From Methylocystis sp. Sn-Cys (lineage in GTDB: Bacteria; Pseudomonadota; Alphaproteobacteria; Rhizobiales; Beijerinckiaceae): a stretch of DNA of 64,000 bases. Position numbers and translations under genes: made by a program. Under the pieces are notes generated by a model, which saw nothing but the letters and a program-made list of their open reading frames with translations, had not been told where the DNA came from and did no database searches. Location: contig NZ_JAERVJ010000001.1 of assembly GCF_016745395.1 (NCBI RefSeq), forward strand, positions 310,001 to 374,000. Direction: 5' to 3'. Positions 16,477 through 24,533 of the stretch are shown here, one piece after another (within the stretch, counting starts at the first letter, position 1; the number at the start of each line of letters is the position of its first letter).

Positions 16477-17817
16477 ATGGCGGCGCCTGAATCAGAGGTG
16501 ACGAAGGATCAAGCTTCCGAGGTCGAGGCCCCTGTGGCGACGGAGGCGCAAGTCCCGCCGGCCCGTCCGCCGGGCAAACGGCGCTCGGGAGGCGTTGCTT
16601 CCAAGCTTGTCGTTTCGACCCTGGCCTTGCTGGTCGCGCTGGGCGCCGCCGGCTATGGCGCGCTGACCTTCCGGAACGTGGATCCGCGCGTCGGCGAGGT
16701 CGCGACTCAAATCGACGCGGGTCTCGTCGCGGCGCAGGGAGCTGTCGATAAAGCGCGGGGATTTCTCGACGATCTGACTGGATCGGCCAAGCCCGCGCCC
16801 AAGGCGCCCTCGCGCCACGCCTTGCTCGACAAGGCGCCGCTTGCGCCCGCTCCTGCCCCGGCTCCGGCTGAAACCGCGCCGCCGCCTCCAGCCGAACCCG
16901 TGAAGGAGCCCGAAAAGCCGGTCGAGGCTCCCGCGGCGGAGACCAAGCCCCAGGACATACCGGAGCCTTCTCAAAAGCCTGTCGAAACCGTCGAGGAGGC
17001 GCCGGCGCCTTTGCCGCCGCCTGCCCCTGCCGCTGCGCCCGTCGAGACGACGAAGCCCGCGCCCGTCGCCAAGGGCGAGGCCCGCGACGCCGACGGCTTC
17101 ACCGACCGCGACCTCATCTCCGCGCTCGAAGGCCGCATCGAGGCCATGAGCGACGAAATCCAGGCTCTGCGGCAGAAGCTCGAGGCGCCCAAGAGCGAAG
17201 CGCGCGCCGCTCCCGAGACAGAGGTTTCCAAGACCGAAGTATCCAAGGTCGAGGAGGCGCCGAAGCCCGCGCCGGCGCCGGTCGTCGTCCCTGTCGTCGA
17301 CACGGCGAGCGCGAAAGTTGTGGTCGCTTTCGCGCTTCAGCGCGATCTCGAGGCCGGCAAGCCCTTCACTGAGGAAATCGCGGCGCTTTCCCGCCTCGAC
17401 GCAGAGCCCGCGCCGGCTTTGGTCGAGTTCTCGGAAAAAGGGGCGCCGACCGGCGCACAGCTTCGCGAGTCGCTGCGTGGGGTCGCCAAGAAGCTCGAAG
17501 CGCATGAGGCCCATTCCGGGGCGGCGCATGAAGGCGGCAATCTGACCGGACAACTGCTTGAGAGCGCAAGCAAGCTCGTGAAGGTCCGGCCAGCGGGAGA
17601 AGCTCATCCGGAAAGCGTCGCCGGCAAGGTTCAGCGTATCGAAACCGCGCTCGGGCGCAATGATTTCGCCGACGCGGAAAGCCTTTACGACAGCCTGCCG
17701 GACGAGGCCAAAGCAGACGCCAAGGGATTCGGCGAAACGCTTCACCAACGCAGCGAGGCGGCCAAGGCGGCCGATGATCTGCTGCGCGGCGCCATAGCGG
17801 CGATCGGCAAGAAATAA
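16477..17817 (+). CDS. Mitofilin-like inner membrane protein (COG4223 type)
   Basis: A 446-residue protein: a cytoplasmic basic N-terminus, one membrane helix at about 41-62 (KLVVSTLALLVALGAAGYGAL), a Pro/Ala/Glu-rich linker (about 105-205), a coiled-coil (LEGRIEAMSDEIQALRQKLE), and a C-terminal helical domain. This is the layout of alphaproteobacterial mitofilin homologues encoded beside hemY, often with hemC/hemD. Such proteins have been linked to inner-membrane/envelope organisation. Here only hemY accompanies it, 15 bases downstream. The repetitive PAPAPAE composition is low complexity and not diagnostic. Confidence 0.8.
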   Translation: MAAPESEVTKDQASEVEAPVATEAQVPPARPPGKRRSGGVASKLVVSTLALLVALGAAGYGALTFRNVDPRVGEVATQIDAGLVAAQGAVDKARGFLDDLTGSAKPAPKAPSRHALLDKAPLAPAPAPAPAETAPPPPAEPVKEPEKPVEAPAAETKPQDIPEPSQKPVETVEEAPAPLPPPAPAAAPVETTKPAPVAKGEARDADGFTDRDLISALEGRIEAMSDEIQALRQKLEAPKSEARAAPETEVSKTEVSKVEEAPKPAPAPVVVPVVDTASAKVVVAFALQRDLEAGKPFTEEIAALSRLDAEPAPALVEFSEKGAPTGAQLRESLRGVAKKLEAHEAHSGAAHEGGNLTGQLLESASKLVKVRPAGEAHPESVAGKVQRIETALGRNDFADAESLYDSLPDEAKADAKGFGETLHQRSEAAKAADDLLRGAIAAIGKK

Positions 17818-17832
17818 GCGGGAGCGAAGGTC

Positions 17833-19224
17833 ATGCTATTCGTTTTCTTCTTCATCCTCGCCCTCGCCGCCGCCGCCTACGGGCTCGAATGGCTGATTCA
17901 GCAGCCCGGCTCGTTGACGCTGGAATTCGCCGGAAATCATATCGAGACCTCGATCCCCGTCGCGATCGGCGGCCTGCTGGCGCTCACCGCCGCCGTCATC
18001 CTGGTTTGGGCGATCGTTATCGCGCTGGTGCGGCTTCCCGGCCGCGTGGCCGGCGGCTCGCGTGAGCGTCGCAAGGCGAAGGGGCTCGACGTGATCTCGC
18101 AAGGGTTGATCGCCGTCGGCTCCGGCGACGCCGCGCGCGCCCGCAAGGCGGCCCAGCTCGCCGAGAAGCTCCTGCCCGAGGAGCCGCTGACCCAAATGCT
18201 CGTCGCCCAGGCGGCGCAGCTCTCTGGCGACCGCGCGACGTCGGCCAAGGCTTTTCATAAAATGACGCTGAAGCCGGAGACCAAGCTGCTCGGCCTGCGC
18301 GGGCTGCATATCGAGGCCAAGCGCCGCGAGGACGCCGAGGCGGCGGCGCATTTCGCCAACGCCGCCCATGAGATCGCGCCCCTGCCCTGGGCCGGCTCCG
18401 CCGTGCTGGAGCATCTCGCCGCGTCCGGCGATTGGGAGAAGGCGCGCGAGGCGCTGGAGAAAAGCGTCAACGCCAAGGCGATCGACCTTGCTTCGGCGCA
18501 GAAGCTGCGGGCGGTCATCGAGACGGCCATGGCGGTGTCGCGCGAGCGCGAGCATCCCCATGATGCGCTGCATCTCGCCCGCCAGGCTCTGAAGCGCCGG
18601 CCGGGCTTCGTTCCCGCCGCCGTGACCGCCGCCCAGGTGCTCATCCGCCACGGCGATTACAAGCAGGCGGCCAAGCTCATCGAGGGCGTCTGGACCGCTT
18701 CGCCGCATCCAGAGCTTGCGGCCCTCTATCTCGAAGCGCTGCCGGGAGAATCGAATAGCCAGCGGGTGGCGCGGGTCGAAAAGCTCGCCAAGCTTGCGTC
18801 CCAGGCGCCCGCAAGCCGCCACATCGTCGCCGAGGCGGCGCTCGCGGCCCGCGATTTCGCCAAGGCCCGCGAGGCGCTCGCGCCGCTCGTCGCCGAGGGG
18901 CAGCATCCGAGCGCTCATACCTGCCTGCTCATGGCGGAAATCGAAGACGCCGAGAACGGCCAGAGTGGACAGGTGCGCGAATGGCTGGCGCGCGGCAGCC
19001 GCGCCCCGCGCGACCCTGCCTGGATTGCCGATGGGGTGGTCTCCAAGCACTGGCTGCCGATGTCGCCCGCCACCGGCCGGCTGGACGCGTTCGAATGGAA
19101 GACGCCGCCGCATTCGGCGCCGCAGCTCGCAGAGGAGGGGCGTCGCAATATTCCGGCCGCTTTCTTGGCCGCGCCGGTGGAGAAGCCGGCGCTGACGGCG
19201 GCTCCCGCCGAAACTAACGCGTGA
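17833..19224 (+). CDS. hemY: HemY-like TPR membrane protein
   Basis: A 463-residue protein with two N-terminal membrane helices (LFVFFFILALAAAAYGLEWL and VAIGGLLALTAAVILVWAIV). The HemY N-terminal domain then leads into helical TPR-like repeats (KAFHKMTLKPETKLLGLRGL, WEKAREALEKSV, PGFVPAAVTAAQVLIRHGDY). Despite the name, this is not protoporphyrinogen oxidase; its role in tetrapyrrole or envelope biology is unresolved. It is coupled to the mitofilin-like gene upstream and ends before a family A repeat. Confidence 0.85.
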   Translation: MLFVFFFILALAAAAYGLEWLIQQPGSLTLEFAGNHIETSIPVAIGGLLALTAAVILVWAIVIALVRLPGRVAGGSRERRKAKGLDVISQGLIAVGSGDAARARKAAQLAEKLLPEEPLTQMLVAQAAQLSGDRATSAKAFHKMTLKPETKLLGLRGLHIEAKRREDAEAAAHFANAAHEIAPLPWAGSAVLEHLAASGDWEKAREALEKSVNAKAIDLASAQKLRAVIETAMAVSREREHPHDALHLARQALKRRPGFVPAAVTAAQVLIRHGDYKQAAKLIEGVWTASPHPELAALYLEALPGESNSQRVARVEKLAKLASQAPASRHIVAEAALAARDFAKAREALAPLVAEGQHPSAHTCLLMAEIEDAENGQSGQVREWLARGSRAPRDPAWIADGVVSKHWLPMSPATGRLDAFEWKTPPHSAPQLAEEGRRNIPAAFLAAPVEKPALTAAPAETNA

Positions 19225-19259
19225 TACTTTTTCCGTTTGAATAGCTCGCATGGGGACTT

Positions 19260-19363
19260 GTCATTCCCGGCGGGCTGAACGTCCGACCGGGAATCCAGAG
19301 CCGCAAAAGCGCCGGTTTTGCTCTGGATTCCCGATCGCTCGCTTCACGAGCGTCGGGAATGAC
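19260..19363. repeat. Palindromic repeat, family A (copy 2)
   Basis: Inverted copy of the 1548-1647 element, starting GTCATTCCCGGCGGGCTGA and ending GAGCGTCGGGAATGAC, with internal GGGAATCCAGAG/CTCTGGATTCCC pairing. It fills the space between the convergent hemY and smr genes and could act as a bidirectional transcription stop. Confidence 0.8.
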
Positions 19364-19383
19364 AGCTTGGGCGACCGCGGAAA

Positions 19384-19944
19384 TCAGCCGACGCGGTGGC
19401 GATCCGCGCGGCGGATCTGCACGTAAAGCGCGCCTTCGCCCCCGTGATGGCGCGCCGCTTCGCCGAAGCCGACAACGACGTCGCGCAGGTTCGGCGCCTG
19501 AAGCCACATTGGCACGACGCGGCGCAGCACGCCGCCCTCCTCGCGCGAGAGGCCCTTGCCGGTGACGATGATCGCGACCTTGGCGCCCTCCGCCTGCGCG
19601 CGGCGCAGGAAGGCGTTGAGCGCGCGCTGGGCCTCGTCCTGCCGCATTCCGTGAAGATCGAGCTTGGCGCCGACCTCCAGCCGCCCCCGCTTGATCTTCA
19701 CCCGCGTGCGATGGTCGATCTCGACGAGAGGCGTCGCCGGCTTGGGCGCCGGCGGCCGGTCGCGATGGGCGACTGGCGCGGGGGCCTTCTCACGCACCGG
19801 CTCGGGCGCGCTTGCCGGCGCGGGCGGCTCGGCGACAGGAGCAGGCCGCGCCCGGAAAGGGCGCACGCTGGCGGTGACAATCGACCAAAGCTCGGACTCG
19901 GCGCGAGTCAGCCGGCGGGAATAGCGTCGCCTGTCGTCGCTCAC
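19384..19944 (-). CDS. Smr-domain protein
   Basis: A 186-residue protein. The N-terminal half is Pro/Ala-rich and low complexity; the C-terminal half is a complete Smr domain with the LDLHGM motif followed by QRALNAFL, IVTGKGLSR and the terminal GGEGALYVQIRR. Stand-alone Smr domains can nick or bind nucleic acid, and their role in Alphaproteobacteria is not settled. The start overlaps the mltA stop by 4 bases and the gene belongs to the timA-mltA-smr run. Confidence 0.88.
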   Translation of the reverse strand: MSDDRRRYSRRLTRAESELWSIVTASVRPFRARPAPVAEPPAPASAPEPVREKAPAPVAHRDRPPAPKPATPLVEIDHRTRVKIKRGRLEVGAKLDLHGMRQDEAQRALNAFLRRAQAEGAKVAIIVTGKGLSREEGGVLRRVVPMWLQAPNLRDVVVGFGEAARHHGGEGALYVQIRRADRHRVG

Positions 19945-21032
19945 GGCAATGGGTCCTTTTTGGGTAGGAAAACGTGGAAATCCGCTTCATGCCTGACGCG
20001 GCCCGCCAGCGCGCCCGCGCGTGCGCCTGAGCCAAAAAACAGATCGGCGCGCGCCGCCCCTAAAATCGCCGATCCGGTATCCTGCGCAATCATCAGCCGC
20101 GCGAAACGGGTCGGCGCCTCGCCCTCCCAGGGAACGCGCGCCGCGATCCAGAAGGGGAGGCCGTAACACCAGATCGACCGATCGACGGCGATGGAGCGCA
20201 GCGGCGTGAGCGCCGTGCCTTCGCCCCCGATCGGCCCGAGCGCCCGGTCTTTCGATTCGTCGATGCGGAAGAAAACATAAGAACTGTTTTCCTGCATCAG
20301 CCTTCGTCCAGGCTGGCCGGGGCCGACGCCCATAGCGCGCAGAGCCGCTTTCAGCCCCTCCAGCGACATGGCGCCTTCGGGCATGAGCCCGCGCTCGATC
20401 ATCAATCGGCCGATCGAGGTGTAAGGCCAACCGTTGCGGCCGTCATAGGTGAGCGCGCGCGCGGTTCCGTCCGGAAACCGTAATCGGGCGGAGCCTTGCA
20501 CCTGAATGAGGAAGAGCTCGACCGGGTCTGCGACATAAGCGAGCGGGACCGACCCCGTCGCCGCCCCCTCTTCCTCGATCTCGCGTCGAGGCGGATAGGG
20601 AATGAGGCTCCCATCCCTCAGACGCCGTGCGCTCGTGAGCGCCTCCCCGGACGCTAGGGAAAGCGGCGCGTCGTTCAATGTGACGAGATCGGACGGGCGT
20701 GAGAGCGCCGGGGTCTCGAAACCGGGCTCGGGGGCGCGGCGGGCTTCGACCTCCGGCTCGTAATAGGCGGTGACAAAGCCCTTTTTGACGAGGCGAAACG
20801 GCTCGAACCAGCGCCGAAAGAAGGCGGCGCAGGACTCTGGCCCTTCGAGCGCCGTGCGCGCCGCGGCGATCAGCTCCGGCGGCGGCGGACAGGCTGGCCG
20901 CTGTTCCTGCGCGGCTTCGAGAATGCGCTCGGCGGAGCGCCGGAAGACGGGAAAAGCGGCGTCGAGATCGTCCTCGCCAAAGCCCGCAATCGCATCGAAG
21001 GCGACCGGTTCGAGATCCGACGGCGGACGCAC
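19941..21032 (-). CDS. mltA: Membrane-bound lytic murein transglycosylase A
   Basis: Cleaves peptidoglycan with formation of 1,6-anhydromuramic acid. MltA domain features include VTAYYEPEVEA, the LFLIQVQGSARLRFPDG segment, MQENSSYVFFR, and a C-terminal 3D domain with MIAQDTGSAILGAARADLFFGSG carrying the expected catalytic aspartate. The 363 residues start at a GTG four bases after the timA stop, and no signal peptide or lipobox is visible at this start, so export is not explained by the sequence. Confidence 0.92.
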   Translation of the reverse strand: MRPPSDLEPVAFDAIAGFGEDDLDAAFPVFRRSAERILEAAQEQRPACPPPPELIAAARTALEGPESCAAFFRRWFEPFRLVKKGFVTAYYEPEVEARRAPEPGFETPALSRPSDLVTLNDAPLSLASGEALTSARRLRDGSLIPYPPRREIEEEGAATGSVPLAYVADPVELFLIQVQGSARLRFPDGTARALTYDGRNGWPYTSIGRLMIERGLMPEGAMSLEGLKAALRAMGVGPGQPGRRLMQENSSYVFFRIDESKDRALGPIGGEGTALTPLRSIAVDRSIWCYGLPFWIAARVPWEGEAPTRFARLMIAQDTGSAILGAARADLFFGSGARAGALAGRVRHEADFHVFLPKKDPLP

Positions 21033-21036
21033 GGAA

Positions 21037-21726
21037 TCACACGGCGCGGGTGGCGACGAGCTTCCAATTCGGGTCCGAGGCGCGCGGGTCGCGTGCGAAG
21101 GTCCACAGCTCTTCGACCGGCATGGTGGCGCCGCCTTCGATGACTTCGCCCGCCTTGTCCTTGCGGATATTCATCAGCCGCACGGCGAAACGGACGGTGA
21201 TCTCATTGAGGCGCGGCGCGGCGCTGGCGGAATCGACCAGCGCCGAATCGATGGCGACGATCGCCGTCTCCACCGTCTCCCCGACCGCCTCGCGGCGGGC
21301 GATCTCGCCGGCGAATCCGTCGAAGACGTCCTTGGCGAGGAGTGGGCGCAGCGCGTCGCGGTCGCCCTTGGCGAAAGCGCCGACGATCATCTCATAGGCG
21401 CGGCGCGCGCCGTCGACGAACGCTCTGCCGTCGAAGCGCGGATCGGCGGCGGCGATGGCGTCGAGGCCCGTGATCGCCTCGGCGCGATTCTCGGCGACGC
21501 CCTTCCAGCGATCCTCCGGCCGCACCGCCGGCAGATCATCGGCGGGCGCGGCGCCCGGCAGCGGGGCTGGCCCCACCGGCGCGCGGCGCGGCTCGAATTG
21601 CGTGGGCGGGGGCGCGTCGCGGTCAACGCGCATGCCGAGCACGGAGCGCAGCTTCCACACTACGAAAATGGCGAGCGCCGCAAAGACGATCAGCGACGGG
21701 TCGAAAGGTTCGCCGCTCGGCGACAT
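21037..21726 (-). CDS. Tim44/TimA-family membrane-associated protein
   Basis: A 229-residue protein with one N-terminal helix (PSLIVFAALAIFVVWKLRSVLG), a short proline-rich linker and a C-terminal Tim44-like domain. Recognisable parts are FVDGARRAYEMIVGAFAKGDRDALRPLLAKDVFDGF and the final VEELWTFARDPRASDPNWKLVATR. Bacterial TimA proteins resemble the mitochondrial import motor protein Tim44, but the bacterial function is unclear. It is the first gene of timA-mltA-smr and is divergent from fxsA. Confidence 0.9.
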   Translation of the reverse strand: MSPSGEPFDPSLIVFAALAIFVVWKLRSVLGMRVDRDAPPPTQFEPRRAPVGPAPLPGAAPADDLPAVRPEDRWKGVAENRAEAITGLDAIAAADPRFDGRAFVDGARRAYEMIVGAFAKGDRDALRPLLAKDVFDGFAGEIARREAVGETVETAIVAIDSALVDSASAAPRLNEITVRFAVRLMNIRKDKAGEVIEGGATMPVEELWTFARDPRASDPNWKLVATRAV

Positions 21727-21853
21727 TGGTCACTCCCGGATTCTTCTCTTGTCGGCTAACATGTCGCCGCTCACATGTCACGAATCAAGGCCGGCTCCGC
21801 GCCCAATCGGGCGTGCGCGGCCAAGCGTTTGCGCGCGCGGGAGTGTTTCACGA

Positions 21854-22336
21854 GTGACCGACAGGACGAAGCTCATCGGCTTGGCGCTCGGCCTTTGGCT
21901 CGCGCTGGAAATTCTGGCCTTCGCCTTCGTCCTGCGCGCGGTCGGGCTCCTCGCCGCGATTCTTCTCGGGCTCGGCACGACTGCGCTCGGCCTTTCGGAC
22001 GTCAAGGGGCTCCTCGCCGTCTGGCGGGAGCGCGGAAAATGGCGCGCGGAGGGCGCCATGCTCGATGGGGCGATTCAGGCGTTTGCCTCTTTCTTATTGA
22101 TTTTGCCGGGCTTCGCCTCCGATGTCGCGGGGCTCGCGCTGAAATCGCCGTCCGTGCGCTCTGCGGTGCTGAGCCGCATCCGGAACCGTGGGAGGAGCCC
22201 CCACAAGCCGGCCGGCCCGCAGACCATCGACCTCGCGCCGCACGAGTGGAAACATCTCACCAAAAGCGGCCGCCCCAAGCGCAAGCGCAAGAAGCCGGAT
22301 GAGGGCGGCAAGAGCGGCGATTGGCGGCGAGAGTGA
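21854..22336 (+). CDS. fxsA: FxsA-family membrane protein
   Basis: A 160-residue inner-membrane protein. The FxsA domain covers three or four hydrophobic segments (LALGLWLALEILAFAFVLRA, LLAAILLGLGTTALG, AFASFLLILPGFASDVAGLAL). It is followed by a basic C-terminal tail (GRPKRKRKKPDEGG). E. coli FxsA relieves exclusion of phage T7 by F; its normal function is unknown. I chose the GTG at 21854 (VTDRTKLIG) because the longer open frame upstream crosses the divergent promoter region. A family B repeat starts 8 bases after the stop. Confidence 0.85.
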   Translation: MTDRTKLIGLALGLWLALEILAFAFVLRAVGLLAAILLGLGTTALGLSDVKGLLAVWRERGKWRAEGAMLDGAIQAFASFLLILPGFASDVAGLALKSPSVRSAVLSRIRNRGRSPHKPAGPQTIDLAPHEWKHLTKSGRPKRKRKKPDEGGKSGDWRRE

Positions 22337-22344
22337 CTGTCTAG

Positions 22345-22430
22345 CCGTCATTGCGAGCGAAGCGAAGCAACCCGGGAGCCGTAATGGCTGCCCTGGGTTG
22401 CTTCGTCGCTTCGCTCCTCGCAATGACGGC
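22345..22430. repeat. Palindromic repeat, family B (copy 2)
   Basis: CCGTCATTGCGAGCGAAG at the left and GCTCCTCGCAATGACGG at the right, with CAACCCGGG/CCTGGGTTG inner pairing. A second partial right end (GTCGCAATGACGG) follows at about 22437-22451. The element lies between fxsA and the M20 peptidase gene. Confidence 0.8.
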
Positions 22431-22549
22431 GGGCAGCGTCGCAATGACGGCTGGTCGCGCGCTCAGGCTTGGAGCCCGTGATCTCTCCGGCCTTTTCTCC
22501 GCCCTAACTTCGCACTAGCTTCGCTCCAACTGCGAAGGACTTGATTCCC

Positions 22550-23935
22550 ATGGCCACGATCGACGCCGTCCTGAACACCATCGACGCGAATCTCCCCGCG
22601 TCGACACAGCGCCTATTCGACCTTTTGAGCATCCCCTCGGTCTCGACCGACCCCGCCTATACCCAGCATTGCCAGCGCGCCGCCAATTGGCTGGCGGACC
22701 AGCTCAAGGGTCTGGGATACACGGCCGATGTACGCGAGACGCCCGGCCATCCGATCGTCGTCGGCCACGCCAAGGCGAAGCGCAAGGATGCGCCGCATGT
22801 GCTGTTTTACGGCCATTACGACGTGCAGCCGGCCGACCCGCTGGGCCTATGGGAGACAGACCCCTTCGCGCCGCGTCTTGCGGCCGGCAAGGACGGCGAC
22901 GAGATCGTCGCGCGCGGCGCTTCCGACGACAAGGGCCAGCTCATGACCTTCGTCGAGGCCTGCCGCGCCTTCGAAGCGAACGGCGGCCTGCCCTGCAACG
23001 TCACTTTCCTCTTCGAGGGCGAGGAGGAGACGGGCTCGCCGTCCCTCCCCGGCTTCCTCGCCGCCAATAAGGATGAGCTCTCGCGGCCCGACATCGCGCT
23101 CGTCTGCGACACCAGCATGTGGAACGCTACGACGCCGGCGATCACGGTCATGTTGCGCGGCCTGGCGCAGGAAGAAGTCTTCATCCGCATTGCGAGCCAT
23201 GATCTGCATTCGGGCATGTTCGGCGGGCCGGTGAACAATCCCGTGCATGTGCTCGCGAAAATCATCGCCGATCTGCACGACGAAGAAGGCAAAGTCACGC
23301 TCCCCGGCTTCTACGCCGGCGTGCCCGAGATCCCCGAAGACATCGCCGAGCAGTGGCGCGCGCTCGATTTCGACGAGGCGAAGTGGCTCGGCGAGATCGG
23401 ACTGACGCGGATCGGCGGCGAAACGGGCCGCGGCATATTGGAGCAGATTTGGGCGCGGCCGACCTGCGACGTGAATGGCGTTGTCGGCGGCTATACCGGC
23501 AAGGGCTCGAAGACGGTGCTGCCGGCGGAAGCGTCCGCCAAATTCTCCTTCCGGCTTGTCGGCAAGCAGGACGCCAAAGCGGTGCTGGAGAGCTTCCGCG
23601 CCTTTGTGAAGGAGCGGCTGCCGGCCGACGCCAAGGTCGAATTCATCAACCACGGCGCCTCCAACGCGCTGCAGCTTCCCTTTGGCTCCGAGGCTCTGAA
23701 CCGGGCGCGGCGGGCGCTCAGCGAGGAGTGGGGGAAGGAGGCGGCGCTGGCGGGCTGCGGCGGCTCGATCCCGATCGTCGGCGCCTTCAAGCGCGACCTC
23801 AACATGGACGCCCTGATGATCGGCTTCGCGCTCGACGACGACCGCATCCATTCGCCCAATGAGAAATACAGCTACACGTCGTTCCACAAGGGCGCGCGTA
23901 GCTGGGCGCGTGTGCTGGACGCATTGGCCTCATGA
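22550..23935 (+). CDS. M20-family metallopeptidase (dipeptidase type)
   Basis: A 461-residue zinc peptidase. Metal-site motifs are YGHYDVQPADP, GASDDKGQ and FEGEEETGSPSL, with the catalytic glutamates in EEE, plus an inserted dimerisation domain (GLAQEEVFIRIASHDLHSGMFGG). It resembles CNDP-like dipeptidases; no signal peptide, so cytoplasmic. An upstream TTG is possible, but the ATG at 22550 has AAGGA about 9 bases before it. It converges on the pentapeptide-repeat gene, whose stop is 3 bases from its own. Confidence 0.93.
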   Translation: MATIDAVLNTIDANLPASTQRLFDLLSIPSVSTDPAYTQHCQRAANWLADQLKGLGYTADVRETPGHPIVVGHAKAKRKDAPHVLFYGHYDVQPADPLGLWETDPFAPRLAAGKDGDEIVARGASDDKGQLMTFVEACRAFEANGGLPCNVTFLFEGEEETGSPSLPGFLAANKDELSRPDIALVCDTSMWNATTPAITVMLRGLAQEEVFIRIASHDLHSGMFGGPVNNPVHVLAKIIADLHDEEGKVTLPGFYAGVPEIPEDIAEQWRALDFDEAKWLGEIGLTRIGGETGRGILEQIWARPTCDVNGVVGGYTGKGSKTVLPAEASAKFSFRLVGKQDAKAVLESFRAFVKERLPADAKVEFINHGASNALQLPFGSEALNRARRALSEEWGKEAALAGCGGSIPIVGAFKRDLNMDALMIGFALDDDRIHSPNEKYSYTSFHKGARSWARVLDALAS

Positions 23936-23938
23936 GGC

Positions 23939-24412
23939 TCAGCCGAAAGGCAGGCGCTCCCCGCGCGTCCCGATTTGCCGGCAATCATAGAAGCGGTTCT
24001 TCTCGAAGAGCGGCTCGCGCTTGCCGGGCCGCTCGTCTTTCACGAATGCGCAATTCTCGAAAACGCATTCCACCAGCCGGCAGTCGCTAAACAGGCAAGC
24101 GCCGCCGAGATTGTCGAGCTCGAATCGGCAGCGCGTGAAGGCGCAGTCGAGGAAATCGACGCCCCGGAAAGAGCAACCGCGGAATATGCAGTCCTCGAAA
24201 GTCGTGCGCGAGATGAGGGCTGTGTTGAACAGCTCCCAGTACCAGCTCATCCGCGTGAAACTGCAGCCCAGAATGGCGCCCCCGACGCTCGGCCGGGAGA
24301 TTTCGAAACCCTCGAAGCTGCAATAGGCGAAGACGGTCTCCGTCGGCAGGGACGCGAAGCGCCCGCAGCTCTCCGTGAACTCTTCTTGCTGGACCAGCGC
24401 CATCTCACCCAT
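23939..24412 (-). CDS. Pentapeptide-repeat protein
   Basis: A 157-residue protein whose central part is built of A(D/N)LxX-type pentapeptides with many Cys and Phe (FEDCIFRGCSFRGVDFLDCAF, then CRFELDNLGGACLFSDCRLVECVFENCAF), predicting a right-handed quadrilateral beta-helix. I chose ATG 24412 because a strong AGGAAGGA lies 5-7 bases upstream; the frame extends to a GTG at 24475, but that stretch is basic and runs towards the terminator of the next gene. Some relatives mimic DNA or protect gyrase; nothing here assigns that role. Confidence 0.8.
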   Translation of the reverse strand: MGEMALVQQEEFTESCGRFASLPTETVFAYCSFEGFEISRPSVGGAILGCSFTRMSWYWELFNTALISRTTFEDCIFRGCSFRGVDFLDCAFTRCRFELDNLGGACLFSDCRLVECVFENCAFVKDERPGKREPLFEKNRFYDCRQIGTRGERLPFG

Positions 24413-24478
24413 CGCTTCCTTCCTGGCGAGGGGATGATCGGCGATGGCGAGCCTCCGCGCCTTGCGCCGCCACACATG

Positions 24479-24513
24479 AAAAACCCCGGCCGGGCTCGCG
24501 CGCCGACCGGGGG
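24479..24513 (-). terminator. Intrinsic terminator of the phosphoesterase gene
   Basis: On the minus strand an 8-bp stem (CCCCGGTC / GGCCGGGG) with a 13-base loop is followed by TTTTT. It starts about 20 bases after the phosphoesterase stop. Confidence 0.75.
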
Positions 24514-24533
24514 CCTTGATAGCTTGCGATGCC

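Noticed and set aside
16585-17080. Pro/Ala-rich repeats of the mitofilin-like protein as a functional tandem repeat
   Set aside because: Low-complexity linker with irregular units; typical of alphaproteobacterial membrane proteins with periplasmic spacers.
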